From the NCBI GenBank assembly GCA_025965975.1, contig JAOPVX010000184.1, forward strand, positions 1-52,517: DNA of 52,517 nt, written 5' to 3'. The translations under genes were made by a program, and so were the position numbers. Shown here piece after piece: positions 6,916-19,721 of this stretch. The stretch comes from Mycobacterium sp. Lineage in GTDB: Bacteria > Actinomycetota > Actinomycetes > Mycobacteriales > Mycobacteriaceae. The notes under the pieces are model-generated. The model made no database searches, was not told the DNA's origin, and saw only the letters and a list, made by a program, of their open reading frames with translations. The first letter of the stretch is position 1, and each line of letters opens with the position of its first letter.

Positions 6916-9417
6916 CTAGCTGGCTTCGGAAACCGGCTTCGCGGGCGCGGGTAGCACGGCGTAGAGGTCATGCTCGAGCTCGTCGCGGATCGAACGGGTG
7001 GCCGAAGTCGGCGCTCCGCCCGAATCGCCGTCTCCGACGGCGGTGATGCTGAACACGTCGACGACAGACGATCCCAGCGTGGTGACCTTAGCCCATGCGA
7101 TGTCAACGCCGTCACGTTCGAACACCGCCGTCAGCCTCGTCAACAGGCCTGCGCGGTCGGTGGCGCGGATCTGCACCACGAGTTCACCCGGCTCGGGCCC
7201 CTCCGACCACAGGATCTTCGGCGGTGCCGGCGCGTGGTTGATCGGCACCCCGTCGGGCACTTCGCCGGCCCGGGTGGTGCCGTGCTGCGCCGCGTCGCGG
7301 TCGCGCTTGTCCAGCGATGCCAACACGTCGAGTTCACCCTCAAGGGCAAGGATGAACTGCTGTCGCAACAGCTCGGCGGCGGGCGGTGCGCCGAAATGCG
7401 GTGACACCACGAAGGTGTTGATGGCCGAGCCTTCGTGACCGTTCACCGATGCCGAGTGCACGCGCAGCGAATTGAGCGCAAGCACACCGGCGGCCTTGGA
7501 CAGCAGGCCCCGACGGTCCGGCGCGATCATCGTCACGTTGTAGATGTGGGGGCTGTCGCCAGGGGTCATCTCGACGTGCACGCCGACATCGGAAGCCAAC
7601 GAAAGATAGCGCGGGTCAATGGGATCGGGCTTCGGCAGCGGCTCGCCCGCCATCACCAACCGGCAGCGCCGCACCAGATCGCCGATCAGCGAGGCCTTCC
7701 AGTCGCCCCACACACCGGGACCGGTGGCAAGCGAGTCCGCCTCGGCCAGCACCTGCAGCAGCTCCAGCAGCACCGCGTCGCCGTCGAGCGCGTCGACCAC
7801 CGCCGCGATGGTCTTGGGGTCCTGCAGATCGCGTCGCGTCGCGGTGTGCGGCAACAGCAGGTGATGGCGCACGATCTTCGACAGCAGTTCGACGTCCGAC
7901 GGCCACAGACCCAGCCGGGTGCCGATCTGGGTGGCCAGTTCGGCGCCGATGACGCTGTGGTCCCCGCCGCGGCCCTTGCCGATGTCGTGGCACAGGGCTC
8001 CAAGCACCAGCAGGTCGGGCCGGGATACCCGGGTGGTGAACGCACTGGCCCGCGAGACGGTTTCGACAAGGTGTCGGTCGACGGTCCAGATGTGCACCAC
8101 GTCGCGCGGAGGTAGGTCGCGCACAGCGCCCCATTCCGGGAACAGCCTGCCCCACAACCCGGTTCGGTCCAGCGCCTCGATGGTCGCCACCGCCGACGGA
8201 CCCGCGGCGAGCATCACCAACAGATCCTTGAGCGCCTGGCGCGGCCACGGCGTGCGCAACTCCGGCGCCGCCTCGGTGAGCCGGGCAAGGGTCGATACCG
8301 CCATCGGCAGCCCGGTGGTGGCCGAGGCGGCGGCCACCCGCAGGATCAGGCCGGGGTCGCGTTCGGGGCGGGCGTCACGAGCCAGGATCACCTCGCCCGC
8401 GAACTCGATGACACCTTCGTCAAGTGGACGGCGCACGGGGCGCTTGAAGGCGGCCAACCCGCGCCGGGGCAGCGCGTTGGCCGCGGTGCGCAGCCCGGCG
8501 TCGACGTAGTAGCTGACCGTTCGGGCAGCGTCAGAAAGCATGCGCGCCAAGTCGAATCGGTCACCGATGTGCAGCGCTGCGCCGATCTCATCTGCGTGCT
8601 GGGCCAGCAGCAGTTCCCGCCCGCGGCCGGACACCCGGTGCAGTTCGGTGCGCACGTTGAGCAGTGCCAGATGCGCCTCGCCCAGCGTGCCGGTCGGCGA
8701 GGCCAACGAACGGCTCGGATAGACGTCGGCGAGTTGCGCGATGGCAAGGGCGTTGAGCAGTTGCACGTCGCGCAGGCCGCCCCGCCCGCATTTCAGGTCG
8801 GGCTCGGCGCGGTGCGCGATCTGACCGCTGCGCTGCCACCGCGCCCGAGTGTGCTCCACGAGTTCGTCGAAACGCGAAGCGATTCCGGTGCGCCACTGCC
8901 TACGGGCTCCGCCGATCAACAACGACGACAGGTCGGAGTCGCCCGCAATGTGGCGCGCCTCCAGCATGGCCAGGCCCGCGGAGGTGTCCTCGCCTGCGAC
9001 CTTCAGCGCCTCCGGCACGGTGCGCACGCTGTGGTCGATGCGAATATTCGCATCCCACAACGGGTACCACAGTGATTCTGCAACCTGACCGACGACGTCG
9101 TTGGGCATGTTGTCGTGCAGCAGCGTCAAGTCGAGGTCCGAGTACGGCAGCAGCTCTCCCCGCCCAAGGCCGCCGGTGGCAACGATCGCGAACCCACTTG
9201 TGGCCGTGACGCCGATCTCGGTGGCCTTTGTGGTGAGCCAGAAGTCATGCAAGTCAAGCAGCGCGTCGCGGAGCGCGGCCGAATCCAGTTGACGGGATCC
9301 GCCGGCGAGTAGCTGTTGGGATGCGGCCGCCAAGTCGGTCGCGGGGCGTAACGAGCCCGCCGCCGAGGCCTCCCATCGAGAGGCCCCGGCGGCGGGATCT
9401 GGTGTCTGCTCTGTCAT
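6916..9417 (-). CDS. glnD: PII uridylyl/adenylyltransferase, bifunctional nucleotidyltransferase GlnD
   Basis: GlnD modifies and demodifies the PII protein in response to glutamine. In actinobacteria it adenylylates the PII tyrosine. The 833-residue protein shows the nucleotidyltransferase core [16 protein letters not shown] (82-97, catalytic Asp94/Asp96), a central HD phosphohydrolase domain ([17 protein letters not shown]) that removes the nucleotide, and two C-terminal ACT domains ([20 protein letters not shown] and [17 protein letters not shown]) that sense glutamine. The ATG at 9417 (MTEQTPDPA) is preceded by GGGAGGA nine bases upstream. It is the last gene of the amt-glnB-glnD unit, 76 bases after glnB, and is followed by ffh. 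Confidence 0.95.
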   Translation of the reverse strand: MTEQTPDPAAGASRWEASAAGSLRPATDLAAASQQLLAGGSRQLDSAALRDALLDLHDFWLTTKATEIGVTATSGFAIVATGGLGRGELLPYSDLDLTLLHDNMPNDVVGQVAESLWYPLWDANIRIDHSVRTVPEALKVAGEDTSAGLAMLEARHIAGDSDLSSLLIGGARRQWRTGIASRFDELVEHTRARWQRSGQIAHRAEPDLKCGRGGLRDVQLLNALAIAQLADVYPSRSLASPTGTLGEAHLALLNVRTELHRVSGRGRELLLAQHADEIGAALHIGDRFDLARMLSDAARTVSYYVDAGLRTAANALPRRGLAAFKRPVRRPLDEGVIEFAGEVILARDARPERDPGLILRVAAASATTGLPMAVSTLARLTEAAPELRTPWPRQALKDLLVMLAAGPSAVATIEALDRTGLWGRLFPEWGAVRDLPPRDVVHIWTVDRHLVETVSRASAFTTRVSRPDLLVLGALCHDIGKGRGGDHSVIGAELATQIGTRLGLWPSDVELLSKIVRHHLLLPHTATRRDLQDPKTIAAVVDALDGDAVLLELLQVLAEADSLATGPGVWGDWKASLIGDLVRRCRLVMAGEPLPKPDPIDPRYLSLASDVGVHVEMTPGDSPHIYNVTMIAPDRRGLLSKAAGVLALNSLRVHSASVNGHEGSAINTFVVSPHFGAPPAAELLRQQFILALEGELDVLASLDKRDRDAAQHGTTRAGEVPDGVPINHAPAPPKILWSEGPEPGELVVQIRATDRAGLLTRLTAVFERDGVDIAWAKVTTLGSSVVDVFSITAVGDGDSGGAPTSATRSIRDELEHDLYAVLPAPAKPVSEAS

Positions 9418-9493
9418 TTCGAGTCCTCCCCCGGCATTTACCCATAAACGCTCACGGCGCACGGCCGGGAGGCGGCGTCTCATTTCACAAGCC

Positions 9494-11199
<1,706 letters not shown>

Positions 11200-11300
11200 T
11201 CGCAGTTTCCTCCTTCGACATGCCACGGCTGCAAGGGTTTACGACCGTTGACCTGGTCCAAGACAATGCTGAGTGGTTGTTTCGTTTAAGACGCTGCGGT

Positions 11301-11316
11301 GTTTCGCTCGTGTGAA
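11301..11316 (-). promoter_or_regulatory. GlnR box 2 upstream of amt
   Basis: On the minus strand: TTCAC, six bases, GAAAC. It fits the same gTnAC-n6-GaAAC pattern except the first base and keeps the AC and GAAAC positions. It lies about 100 bases upstream of amt. With box 1 it suggests GlnR activation of amt-glnB-glnD under nitrogen limitation. Confidence 0.5.
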
Positions 11317-11332
11317 CGGATAGGCCACCGAC

Positions 11333-11348
11333 GTTTCGGCGGTGTTAC
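11333..11348 (-). promoter_or_regulatory. GlnR box 1 upstream of amt
   Basis: On the minus strand: GTAAC, six bases, GAAAC. This is a full match to the actinobacterial GlnR half-site arrangement gTnAC-n6-GaAAC. It lies about 135-150 bases upstream of the amt start, 32 bases from box 2, i.e. about three helical turns. Confidence 0.6.
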
Positions 11349-11374
11349 ATCACGCGTTTCTTGACAGCCGTTTG

Positions 11375-12709
11375 TTACCCGAGGAGCGCATCGACGAATG
11401 CTGCGGGCTCGAACGGAGCGAGATCGTCAGGGCCTTCACCAAGACCGACGAGCTTCACCGGAACACCCAATTCCTGCTGCACGCGGAAGACGATTCCGCC
11501 TTTTGCCGTGCCGTCGAGTTTGGTCAGCACCACGCCGGTGATGTCGACGACTTCGGCAAACACCCTTGCCTGAGGCAGGCCGTTCTGCCCGATCGTGGCG
11601 TCGAGCACCAGCAGCACCTCGTCGACCTCCGCGCGCCGGCTCACCACCCGCTTGACCTTGCCGAGTTCGTCCATCAGACCGGTCTTGGTATGCAGCCGTC
11701 CTGCGGTGTCGATGACCACGACGTCGGCGCCGCAGTCGATGCCCTTGTCGACGGCGTCGAACGCGACCGACGCCGGGTCGGCGCCCTCGGCGCCGCTCAC
11801 CACCTGCGCGCCCACCTTAGAGGCCCAGGTCTCCAGCTGGTGGGCCGCGGCAGCGCGGAACGTGTCGGCGGCGCCAAGCACGACGCGGCGGCCGTCGGCG
11901 ACAAGCACGCGCGCCAGCTTGCCGACCGTCGTCGTCTTGCCGGTGCCGTTGACGCCGACGACCAGCAGGACGGAAGGCTTGCTGTCGTGTGGCAGCGCCT
12001 TGATCGAACGGTCAAGGTCGGGCCGCAGCTCCGAGATCAGCACCTCGCGCAGCACGGCGCGGGCGTCGGTCTCGGTGCGTACGCGGCTGCTGGCCATCCG
12101 CGACCGCAACGAGGACACGACCGATTCGGTGACGACGGGCCCAAGGTCGGCGATCAGCAGGGTGTCCTCGACGGCCTCCCAGGAGGCCTCGTCGAGGTCG
12201 CCGCCGCCGAGCAGGCCGAGCATGCCGCGGCCCAGCGTGTTCTGCGACTTGGCCAGCCGCCCGCGTAGCCGGTCCAGCCGGCCGTCTATCGGCGCAATGG
12301 CGCCGATATCAGGCACCTCCGGCGCAATGGCGCCGATATCAGGCGGCGCTTCCGCCTCGAAAGGGGGCGCCGGGGGTTCGGCGGGCTCGACCCGCGGTTC
12401 GGGCAGCCGGACGTCGGCGATGGGGCGCTTCGGCGCGTCACGCGGAATGCTGGCATCGTCGCCGACGGCGGGCAGCCCGCTGGTATCAATGCGCCCGACC
12501 GGCTCGGCAGGCGCTGCCTGAGTGAAAGTGATCCCCGAGGACGCGGTATATCCGCCGGACCGGTCGATGGGCGTGGCAGTGTCTGTAGACGACAAGCTGA
12601 TCCGTCGACGCCGGTAGGCCACCAGCCCGACGACAAGCGCAACCACGACCAGAATGGCAATGACCGCGATTGCGATCCACAGCCCGACCCCGACAGTTCC
12701 TGTCACCAC
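11375..12709 (-). CDS. ftsY: Signal recognition particle receptor FtsY
   Basis: FtsY is the membrane-bound GTPase partner of Ffh. The 444-residue protein starts with one transmembrane segment (residues about 8-31) followed by YRRRR, then an acidic, proline-rich linker. NG domain motifs follow: P-loop GVNGTGKTT (252-260), [20 protein letters not shown] and [10 protein letters not shown], ending with the family-typical [11 protein letters not shown]. The linker carries a duplicated PDIGAIAP unit from a DNA tandem repeat. The start GTG 12709 is only 25 bases from the divergent fni start. Gene order ftsY-amt is as in M. tuberculosis. Confidence 0.94.
   Translation of the reverse strand: MVTGTVGVGLWIAIAVIAILVVVALVVGLVAYRRRRISLSSTDTATPIDRSGGYTASSGITFTQAAPAEPVGRIDTSGLPAVGDDASIPRDAPKRPIADVRLPEPRVEPAEPPAPPFEAEAPPDIGAIAPEVPDIGAIAPIDGRLDRLRGRLAKSQNTLGRGMLGLLGGGDLDEASWEAVEDTLLIADLGPVVTESVVSSLRSRMASSRVRTETDARAVLREVLISELRPDLDRSIKALPHDSKPSVLLVVGVNGTGKTTTVGKLARVLVADGRRVVLGAADTFRAAAAHQLETWASKVGAQVVSGAEGADPASVAFDAVDKGIDCGADVVVIDTAGRLHTKTGLMDELGKVKRVVSRRAEVDEVLLVLDATIGQNGLPQARVFAEVVDITGVVLTKLDGTAKGGIVFRVQQELGVPVKLVGLGEGPDDLAPFEPAAFVDALLG
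12291..12344. repeat. 30-bp direct repeat within ftsY
   Basis: Two identical 24-base copies (12291-12314 and 12321-12344, beginning GGCGCAATGGCGCCG) are separated by ACCTCC, i.e. 1.8 copies of a 30-bp unit. On the coding strand it duplicates PDIGAIAP in the disordered linker of FtsY and keeps the frame. Confidence 0.9.
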
Positions 12710-12734
12710 GCCATTGTCTCAGGGTGGATAGCCG

Positions 12735-13760
12735 GTGACGCTCGACCCCGGCGGTATGGAGACACGCAAACGGCGCCACATCGATGTGTGCCTGTCGGAG
12801 GCGGTCGACTATCAGACGGTCAGCACCGGGCTGGAGAGCTACCGGCTACCCTACAACGCGCTCACCCAAACCGATCTGCGCAGCGTCGACCTGTCCACCG
12901 ATTTCCTGGGCGCACGGTTACGCGCGCCGGTGCTGATCGGCTCGATGACCGGTGGCGCGGAGCTGTCGGGAACCATCAACCGCAATCTGGCCGTGGCGGC
13001 CCAACAGCTCGGCGTCGGCATGATGCTCGGCTCGCAGCGCATCATGCTCGACAACGGCGCCGCCTCGACCTCGTTCAGCGTCCGCGACGTGGCGCCCGAC
13101 GTGCTGCTGATCGGGAACATCGGGCTGGCTCAACTCGACGGGCTCGTGGTGTCCGACCTGGTCAAGGCGCTCGACCGTGTCGGCGCCAATGCCCTTGCGG
13201 TGCATACCAATCCGTTGCAGGAAGCGATCCAGCACGGGGGTGACACGGACTTCTCGGGCTCCATCTCTCGGTTGCGCGATATCGCAGGATCGATCGGCTA
13301 TCCGGTGATATTGAAAGAGGTCGGCCACGGCATCGGTGCGGCGGGCGCAGCGGAGTTGGTGGACTGCCCGATCGCGGCCGTCGACGTTGCAGGGGCGGGT
13401 GGCACGTCGTGGGCGCGGGTCGAGCAGTTCGTGCGGTACGGCGAGATCCGCTACCCGGCACTCGCCGAGTGGGGCATCCCGACCGCGGAGGCACTGCTGG
13501 AAGTGCGGCGCACGCTGCCCGACCTGCCGATCGTCGCGTCGGGCGGCATCCGCTCCGGTATGGACGCCGCCAAGGTGTTGGCGATGGGCGCCGACGCGGT
13601 TGCGGTGGCCCGGCCACTGCTGGCGCCAGCGATCGAATCGCCTGCCGCCGTTGTGGATTGGCTGCAGCGGTTCATCGATGAACTGCTGGTTTGCCTGCAC
13701 GGTTGCGGCGCAGGTGATCTGGCCGCGTTGCGGCGCCGCGGCGTGACCAAGATCAGTTAG
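12735..13760 (+). CDS. fni: Isopentenyl-diphosphate delta-isomerase, type II (FMN)
   Basis: The 341-residue TIM-barrel flavoenzyme interconverts IPP and DMAPP using reduced FMN and NAD(P)H. Family marks: [12 protein letters not shown] and YNALTQTDL near the N-terminus, [32 protein letters not shown], the diagnostic [13 protein letters not shown] and the phosphate-binding [20 protein letters not shown]. Start GTG 12735 has a GGTGGA upstream; ATG 12756 ([10 protein letters not shown]) is an alternative. It is the only plus-strand gene in the 5-21 kb block, standing between ftsY and smc where M. tuberculosis has no gene, so it is a local insertion relative to that order. Confidence 0.92.
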   Translation: MTLDPGGMETRKRRHIDVCLSEAVDYQTVSTGLESYRLPYNALTQTDLRSVDLSTDFLGARLRAPVLIGSMTGGAELSGTINRNLAVAAQQLGVGMMLGSQRIMLDNGAASTSFSVRDVAPDVLLIGNIGLAQLDGLVVSDLVKALDRVGANALAVHTNPLQEAIQHGGDTDFSGSISRLRDIAGSIGYPVILKEVGHGIGAAGAAELVDCPIAAVDVAGAGGTSWARVEQFVRYGEIRYPALAEWGIPTAEALLEVRRTLPDLPIVASGGIRSGMDAAKVLAMGADAVAVARPLLAPAIESPAAVVDWLQRFIDELLVCLHGCGAGDLAALRRRGVTKIS

Positions 13761-13775
13761 GCGTGTGCAGACGAA

Positions 13776-16700
13776 TCAGTTGGTGGCGCCGACGAGTTCC
13801 TGGCCGCGCATGCGCTGCGAGATCACCGCGGTGATGCCGTCATCACGCATCGTGACGCCGTAGAGGGCATCGGCGACCTCCATCGTCGGCTTCTGGTGCG
13901 TGATGACGATGAGCTGCGACTGGCTGCGCAGTTGTTCGAACAACCCCAGCAGCCGACGCAGGTTCACGTCGTCGAGGGCGGCCTCCACCTCGTCCATCAC
14001 GTAGAACGGCGACGGCCGTGCCCGGAAGATCGCCACCAGCATGGCCACCGCGGTCAGCGCTTTCTCACCACCGGACAACAGTGATAGCCGCTTGATCTTC
14101 TTGCCCGGTGGGCGGGCCTCGACCTCGATGCCGGTGGTAAGCATGTCGTCGGGGTCGGTGAGCAGCAGCCTGCCCTCCCCGCCGGGGAACAGTGCCGAAA
14201 ACACATCGCGGAACTCACGTTCCACGTCGGCGTAAGCCTCGGCGAACACCTGCAGGATGCGGTCGTCGACGTCGGCGATGACGTCGAGCAGGTCCTTGCG
14301 GGCCGCCTTGACGTCCTCCAGCTGGGTCGACAGGAAGTTGTAGCGCTCCTCGAGGGCCGCGAACTCTTCCAACGCAAGCGGATTGACGCGGCCCAACTCG
14401 TTGAGCTCACGCTCGGCCTTTTTGGCGCGACGTTCCTGGGTGGTCCGGTCGAACGGCATCGGTGCAGGCGCGATCACCTGCTCGCCGCGTTCGCGCGCTT
14501 GTTCGTACTCGGCCATCTCCAGCTCCGACGGCGGCAGCGCGACGTCGGGCCCGTATTCGGCGATGAGGTCGGCGGCCGCCATCCCGAACTGTTCGAGTGC
14601 GTGTTGTTCGAGCTGCTCAATACGCAGGGCCGCTTGGGCTTTGGCGACTTCGTCGCGGTGCAGCGCATCGGTGAGTGCGGTGATCTTGGCGCTGAGTTCG
14701 TTGACTTCTTCACGCGCCTTCGCCAGCGCGCCTGCCCGGTGCTGGCGTTCGGCGGCGACCTCGTCGCGGGCGCGGGATGCGACGGACACCGCTCCGCTCA
14801 GCCGTTGCGCGACAAGGCGACCGGACTGTGCCACCGCGGCCGCGACCGCCGCGGCGAGCTCGCGCGCCTCGCGCGCACGCTGTGCGCGCAGTCGGGCCTC
14901 ACGTTCGGCGGCCGCCGCTCGTCGCAGCGAATCCGCCCGTCCGCGAACGGCGTTCGCGCGTTCTTCGGCGGTGCGCACGGTCAGCCGCGCCTCCACCTCG
15001 GCGGCGCGAGCCTGTTCTGCCGCTGCCATCGACGCCTGGCGATCGACTGGTTCGGCTTCGAACGTCGGCTCCTGTTGGGCGTTGTGCAGCCGCTGCTCGA
15101 GTTGGGCGAGTTCCTCGACGGTATGGGTGCGGCCGATTTCCAGCTCGTTGCGCTGCTGGATGAGCCGCTGCCACTCGTCGTCGGCCGTGCGGGCGTCCTG
15201 CCCGAGCCTGCCGAGTTGCTCGTAGATCGCCGAGATCGCCGCGTCCGATTCGTTGAGCGCGGCGAGTGCCTGCTCGGCGGCGTCCTGGCGGGACACCTGT
15301 TCGGCCAGCGCGCCGGACAACGCGGCCGACAGCTCGCCTTCCTGCTTCTCGGAGTCGGCCAGCTCGGCACGGGCCTTCTCGACCTCCGAGGTGATCTCCA
15401 GCGTGCTGGGCTTGCGATCCGAGCCGCCGCTGACCCAGCCCGCGCCGACGAGGTCACCGTCGGTGGTGACCGCACGCAGGTGCGGTTGTGCCGCGACGAG
15501 ATCCAGCGCGGCGGTCAGGTCTCGCACCACCGCGACGCCGGACAGCATGGCCGTGATCGCGCCTTGCAGCCGCGACGGCGCCTCGACCAGGTGCACCGCC
15601 CAAGCCGCGCCGCCGGGGGGGTCCCCAAGCGGCGCCGTGTGGTGGGGCCAGTCGCCCAACACGATGGCCGCACGGCCGCCGTCGGATTCCTTCAGCGCAG
15701 CGACGGCCGACCGGGCGGCGCCGAAATTCTCCGCCGCGATGGCGTCTGCGGCCGCGCCGAGCACCGTGGCGACGGCCACCTCGTAGCCGGGTCGCACCTT
15801 CAGAAGATTCGCGATCGAGCCGAAAAGCCCTGCGCCAGGGTGGTTTCTCTGCAGCCACGCCGCGCCGTCCTTGCGATCGAGCCCGACCGACAACGCCTCG
15901 ATGCGTGCCCGCAGCGAGGCCACTTGCCGTTCGGCGCCCCGCTCGGCCGCCTGCAGCTCGGCGACGCGTTCGTCGGCCAGCCGCAGCGCGGTCACCGTGC
16001 GGTCGTGGTGCTCGTCGAGGCCGACCTCGCCGGCGTCGAGCTGACCGACGCGGCTCTGGACGATCTCGAATTCGGCCTGCGTCTGCTGGGCCTTGGCCGC
16101 CGCGTCCTCGATGCCGACCGACAGGCGGGCCACGGTCTCGTCGATCGACTCGACGCGGGTCCGCATGGTGTCGACCTGCCCGGCCAGGCGCGCCAGGCCC
16201 TCGCGGCGGTCGGCCTCGGCGCGGGCGGCGGCCAGGTGGGCGCGTTCGGCTTCGGCGGCGACGCGTTCACACTCGGAGAGTTCGGTGCGGGCCGCCTCCA
16301 ACCGAGTGCGGGACTGGCCCAGCTCGTCGAGCAGCTGCCGCTCCTGGGTGGCGACTTCTTCGGCCTGGGCATCGAGGGCTTCGGGGTCCGGACCGCTGGA
16401 CCTTTCGGGCTCCGTGTCCAGATGCTGGGCGCGCTCACTGGCGATGCGCACGGTCGCGCTGACCCGTTCGGCCAGCGCCGATAGCCGGAACCAGGTCTGC
16501 TGGGCCGCCTCGGCGCGCTCGCTGAGGGTGTTGACCGCTGCTTCGTGCGCATTCAGTTCGACGGTTTTCGCTTCGAGCCGGGTGGCGGCGTCGTCGTGTT
16601 CGCGCCGCAGCGTCGTCTCGGCCTGGTCGGTGTTGTCGAACTCGGCCGTGCGGATGACCAGATCGTCGGCGGCCAGCCGCAGCCGCGCGTCGCGCAGGTC

Positions 16701-17360
16701 GGCCTGGATGGTCTGGGCGCGACGGGCCATCTCGGCCTGGCGGCCCAGCGGCTTGAGCTGGCGGCGCAACTCGGTGGTCAGGTCGGTGAGCCGGGCCAGG
16801 TTGGCCGACATCGCGTCGAGCTTGCGGACCGCCTTTTCCTTGCGTTTGCGGTGCTTGAGCACCCCTGCGGCCTCCTCGATGAACGCGCGCCGGTCCTCCG
16901 GCCGCGACTCAAGGATCTCGGCGAGCTTGCCCTGGCCGACGATGACGTGCATCTCGCGGCCGATGCCCGAGTCGGAGAGCAACTCCTGCACATCCATCAG
17001 ACGGCAACTGCTGCCGTTGATTTCGTACTCGCTGGCGCCGTCACGGAACATCCTGCGGGTGATCGACACCTCGGAGTATTCAATCGGCAGCGCGTTGTCG
17101 GAGTTGTCGATCGTGACGGTGACCTCGGCGCGCCCGAGCGGGGCCCGCGAGGACGTACCGGCGAAGATGACGTCTTCCATCTTGCCGCCGCGCAGGCTTT
17201 TTGCGCTGTGCTCACCCATCACCCAGGTGAGCGCGTCGACCACGTTCGACTTGCCCGACCCGTTGGGACCGACCACGCAGGTGATGCCGGGTTCGAAGCG
17301 AAGAGTCGTCGGTGAAGCAAAGGACTTGAAGCCCTTCAGGGTCAGACTCTTGAGGTGCAC
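13776..17360 (-). CDS. smc: Chromosome segregation protein SMC
   Basis: SMC forms the coiled-coil ATPase of the condensin-like complex with ScpA/ScpB. The 1194-residue product has the Walker [15 protein letters not shown] (31-44), two long coiled-coil arms rich in Ala/Glu/Arg, a hinge region around residues 510-670 ([19 protein letters not shown] to [16 protein letters not shown]), and at the C-terminus the ABC signature [13 protein letters not shown] plus Walker [17 protein letters not shown] 17360 ([14 protein letters not shown]) fits the family start. The stop is 15 bases from the convergent fni stop. acyP lies 26 bases upstream on the same strand. Confidence 0.96.
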   Translation of the reverse strand: MHLKSLTLKGFKSFASPTTLRFEPGITCVVGPNGSGKSNVVDALTWVMGEHSAKSLRGGKMEDVIFAGTSSRAPLGRAEVTVTIDNSDNALPIEYSEVSITRRMFRDGASEYEINGSSCRLMDVQELLSDSGIGREMHVIVGQGKLAEILESRPEDRRAFIEEAAGVLKHRKRKEKAVRKLDAMSANLARLTDLTTELRRQLKPLGRQAEMARRAQTIQADLRDARLRLAADDLVIRTAEFDNTDQAETTLRREHDDAATRLEAKTVELNAHEAAVNTLSERAEAAQQTWFRLSALAERVSATVRIASERAQHLDTEPERSSGPDPEALDAQAEEVATQERQLLDELGQSRTRLEAARTELSECERVAAEAERAHLAAARAEADRREGLARLAGQVDTMRTRVESIDETVARLSVGIEDAAAKAQQTQAEFEIVQSRVGQLDAGEVGLDEHHDRTVTALRLADERVAELQAAERGAERQVASLRARIEALSVGLDRKDGAAWLQRNHPGAGLFGSIANLLKVRPGYEVAVATVLGAAADAIAAENFGAARSAVAALKESDGGRAAIVLGDWPHHTAPLGDPPGGAAWAVHLVEAPSRLQGAITAMLSGVAVVRDLTAALDLVAAQPHLRAVTTDGDLVGAGWVSGGSDRKPSTLEITSEVEKARAELADSEKQEGELSAALSGALAEQVSRQDAAEQALAALNESDAAISAIYEQLGRLGQDARTADDEWQRLIQQRNELEIGRTHTVEELAQLEQRLHNAQQEPTFEAEPVDRQASMAAAEQARAAEVEARLTVRTAEERANAVRGRADSLRRAAAAEREARLRAQRAREARELAAAVAAAVAQSGRLVAQRLSGAVSVASRARDEVAAERQHRAGALAKAREEVNELSAKITALTDALHRDEVAKAQAALRIEQLEQHALEQFGMAAADLIAEYGPDVALPPSELEMAEYEQARERGEQVIAPAPMPFDRTTQERRAKKAERELNELGRVNPLALEEFAALEERYNFLSTQLEDVKAARKDLLDVIADVDDRILQVFAEAYADVEREFRDVFSALFPGGEGRLLLTDPDDMLTTGIEVEARPPGKKIKRLSLLSGGEKALTAVAMLVAIFRARPSPFYVMDEVEAALDDVNLRRLLGLFEQLRSQSQLIVITHQKPTMEVADALYGVTMRDDGITAVISQRMRGQELVGATN

Positions 17361-17386
17361 GACGTGCCACACTACCGTCGCGCGGG

Positions 17387-17674
17387 CTAACGCTCGGTGA
17401 ACCCAGGGAGCGCGTCGCCGGGTTCTGACCATTCGGCGATGACTTTGTCGACGTGTCCGGGGGTGTTGCCGCCTTGTAGCAGGTCAAGCAACCGCAGGCA
17501 GGCGTCGCGTGGACCCTGGGCGACCACCTGGACACGGCCGTCGGGCCGGTTGGAGGCAAAGCCGGTCAGCCCGAGCTCCAGCGCGCGCGAGCGCGTCCAC
17601 CAGCGGAATCCCACGCCCTGGACGTAGCCGTGCACCCACGCCGTGAGTTGGACGTCAGCTAACTCCTGCATCAT
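17387..17674 (-). CDS. acyP: Acylphosphatase
   Basis: The 95-residue enzyme hydrolyses the carboxyl-phosphate bond of acylphosphates. Characteristic are [20 protein letters not shown], the V-x-G-x-V-Q-G-V-x-[FY]-R loop with the catalytic Arg, and the later [15 protein letters not shown] with the catalytic Asn. Start ATG 17674 or 17671 overlaps the end of the upstream osmC frame by about 20 bases, so the genes are likely coupled. acyP next to smc is the mycobacterial arrangement (Rv2922A). Confidence 0.9.
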   Translation of the reverse strand: MMQELADVQLTAWVHGYVQGVGFRWWTRSRALELGLTGFASNRPDGRVQVVAQGPRDACLRLLDLLQGGNTPGHVDKVIAEWSEPGDALPGFTER

Positions 17675-18071
17675 TGACCTCAAACGTCACTTTGGTACCG
17701 GATTTGAGTGTCCTGCCGACGGTGCAGACCTGTTCGACGGCACGCTCGACGACCGACAGCAGCCGCGCGACCTCGTCGTCGGAGAGCACGGACAAGTCGA
17801 CCTCGAGCTTTTCCTCAAGCAGCGGGTAGCGCTCCTGCTCGCGGTCCGCGGGACCGGACACCCTGATCGTCGTCTTGTAGTCGTCGCCAAGCCGCCGTCG
17901 CAGCGGCGCGTCGCTGCTCATCCCGCTGCATGCGGCAAGGGCGATCTTCATCAGCTCGCCCGGAGTGAAGACGCCCTCGACGTCTTCGGAGCCGACGAGC
18001 ACCTCCGCTCCGCGTGAGCTGCGCCCGGTGTAGCGGCGCACATCGGTGCGCTCAACCCACAGTTCCGTCAT
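17655..18071 (-). CDS. OsmC/Ohr family protein
   Basis: This 138-residue OsmC-fold protein has two conserved cysteines, Cys48 in AACSGMSSD and Cys116 in [11 protein letters not shown], the redox pair that reduces organic or fatty acid hydroperoxides. Length and cysteine spacing match small OsmC proteins. The ATG at 18071 begins [18 protein letters not shown]. It overlaps acyP at its 3' end and corresponds to Rv2923c. Physiological substrate unknown; a role in peroxide defence is the family expectation. Confidence 0.88.
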   Translation of the reverse strand: MTELWVERTDVRRYTGRSSRGAEVLVGSEDVEGVFTPGELMKIALAACSGMSSDAPLRRRLGDDYKTTIRVSGPADREQERYPLLEEKLEVDLSVLSDDEVARLLSVVERAVEQVCTVGRTLKSGTKVTFEVNDAGVS

Positions 18072-18091
18072 GGCCTATTTCTACCTTGCAC

Positions 18092-18148
18092 CGAAATGGA
18101 ATTCCCCGTCGTTAAGAGCGCTCACTAGCGACCGGGAATTCCATTCCG
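18092..18148. repeat. Long inverted repeat between mutM and osmC
   Basis: Left arm 18092-18109 (CGAAATGGAATTCCCCGT) and right arm 18131-18148 (ACCGGGAATTCCATTCCG) pair at 16 of 18 positions around a 21-base loop that itself contains AGCGCT. There is no T-tract on either side. It could be a strong RNA hairpin separating mutM from osmC, a regulator operator, or a remnant of a small dispersed repeat. Confidence 0.75.
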
Positions 18149-18166
18149 CGGCCGTGGCAGGCGCGA

Positions 18167-19024
18167 TCAATTACGCCGCACCCGCGGGCGCGGTTGGCAT
18201 TTCGGGCAATAGAACGACGAGCGGTTCATGAACTTCTCCCGCCGCATCACCGCGCCGCACCTTCGGCACGGCTCGCCCTCGCGGCCATAGGCGTCCAGCG
18301 ACCGATCGAAGTAGCCGGACTCGCCGTTGACGTTGACGTACAGCGAGTCGAACGACGTGCCGCCGTGCCCAAGCGCGTCGGTCATCACATCGGCGGCGGC
18401 GTCGAGAAGCTCGCCCAACTTCGCGCGGGTCAACGACGACGCCAGCCGCGCGCCGTTGATCTTGGCCCGCCACAGCGCCTCGTCGGCGTAGATATTGCCG
18501 ATTCCCGACACCACCGTCTGGTCCAGCAGCTGGCGCTTGATCTCAGAGTGCTTGCGCCGCAACACTGTAACGACGCCGTCGCGATTGAACTTCGGATCAA
18601 GCGGGTCGCGGGCCAGATGCGCGACGGGCACGGGCACCTCGGTGCCGTCGACCGTGACCAGGTCGGCGAGCATCCAGCCACCGAACGTGCGCTGATCGAC
18701 GAAGCTCAGGGCCGTGCCGTCGTCGAGCAGCGCCGCGATGCGCAAGTGGTTCTCGTTCGGCAGCTCACCCAGCAACATCTGACCGCTCATGCCCAGATGC
18801 ACAACAAGGGCCGACCCATCGTCCAGCGTCAGCCACAGGTACTTGCCGCGGCGGCCGGTGCCGGTGACCTGCGCACCGAGCAGGCGCCCGGTCAGGTCGG
18901 CGGGCCCCGCTTCATGACGGCGGACCGCGCGCGGGTGGTGCACCCGCACGGCGCTGATGGTTCGACCGGTCACGTGAGCCGCCAGCCCGCGCCGGACGAC
19001 CTCGACTTCGGGAAGCTCAGGCAT
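18167..19024 (-). CDS. mutM: Formamidopyrimidine-DNA glycosylase
   Basis: Bifunctional glycosylase/AP lyase that removes 8-oxoguanine and FaPy lesions. The 285-residue protein starts [13 protein letters not shown], giving the N-terminal catalytic proline and Glu after Met removal. Further marks are [13 protein letters not shown] with the beta-hairpin lysine, the helix-two-turn-helix near [16 protein letters not shown], and a C-terminal zinc finger [24 protein letters not shown]. The start at 19024 overlaps the rnc stop by eight bases. The order rnc-mutM is as in M. tuberculosis (fpg). Confidence 0.95.
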   Translation of the reverse strand: MPELPEVEVVRRGLAAHVTGRTISAVRVHHPRAVRRHEAGPADLTGRLLGAQVTGTGRRGKYLWLTLDDGSALVVHLGMSGQMLLGELPNENHLRIAALLDDGTALSFVDQRTFGGWMLADLVTVDGTEVPVPVAHLARDPLDPKFNRDGVVTVLRRKHSEIKRQLLDQTVVSGIGNIYADEALWRAKINGARLASSLTRAKLGELLDAAADVMTDALGHGGTSFDSLYVNVNGESGYFDRSLDAYGREGEPCRRCGAVMRREKFMNRSSFYCPKCQPRPRVRRN

Positions 19025-19721
19025 CGACAGCGGGGGCGGCAAGCGCATTCCACGCCGCGGCGGCGGCCCTGAGTTCGGCCTCCTTCTTCGTCCTGCCGAT
19101 ACCGTTGCCGTACTCGACGTCGGTGACGACGACCGTCGCGGTGAATTCCTTGTCGTGGTCGGGGCCGGTTGAGGTCACCACATATGACGGCGCTCCCATG
19201 CCGCGCGAGGCGGTCAGCTCCTGCAGGCTGCTCTTCCAGTCCAGCCCCGCACCCAGCGTCGGCGCGGTGTCGAGCAGCGCGCCGAACAGGCGCAGGATCA
19301 CCTCACGGGCCACCACACTTCCGTGCTCCAAATAGATTGCGCCCAACAAGGATTCGACCCCGTCGGCCAGGATGCTCGACTTGTCGGCGCCGCCGGAGTG
19401 CTCCTCGCCCTTACCCAGTAACAGGTGGACGCCAAGGCCGTCGTCGGACAGATGGCGCCCCACCTCGGCCAGCGCCTGGGTGTTGACGATGCTGGCGCGC
19501 AGTTTGGCCAGGTCGCCCTCGGAGCTGTCGGGGTGGCGGTGGTAGAGCTCCTCGGTGATGGTCAGCCCTAGCACGGCATCGCCGAGGAACTCCAGGCGCT
19601 CGTTGGTGGGCAGCCCGCCGTTCTCGTAGGAATAGCTGCGGTGCGTCAGCGCCATGGTCAGCAGTTCCTTGGGCAGGTCGACACCCAACGCCTTGAGCAG
19701 GGGCGCCCGGTCGACGCTCAC
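19017..19721 (-). CDS. rnc: Ribonuclease III
   Basis: This is a dsRNA-specific endonuclease for rRNA precursors and structured mRNAs. The 234-residue protein contains the RNase III signature [14 protein letters not shown] (residues about 39-52), the second metal site [15 protein letters not shown], and a C-terminal dsRBD ([20 protein letters not shown] ... [18 protein letters not shown]). Start GTG 19721 overlaps the stop of the upstream DUF177 gene as GTGA, and the stop overlaps mutM, so DUF177-rnc-mutM forms a coupled unit. Confidence 0.95.
   Translation of the reverse strand: MSVDRAPLLKALGVDLPKELLTMALTHRSYSYENGGLPTNERLEFLGDAVLGLTITEELYHRHPDSSEGDLAKLRASIVNTQALAEVGRHLSDDGLGVHLLLGKGEEHSGGADKSSILADGVESLLGAIYLEHGSVVAREVILRLFGALLDTAPTLGAGLDWKSSLQELTASRGMGAPSYVVTSTGPDHDKEFTATVVVTDVEYGNGIGRTKKEAELRAAAAAWNALAAPAVDA

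Noticed and set aside
11270-11290. Third GlnR-like site (ACGAAAC near 11283)
   Set aside because: The GAAAC is present, but no AC half-site lies at the required six-base spacing.
14499-16484. 661-codon open frame antisense to smc
   Set aside because: Arg/Gly/Leu-rich shadow of the GC-rich coiled-coil coding strand; smc on the other strand is unmistakable.
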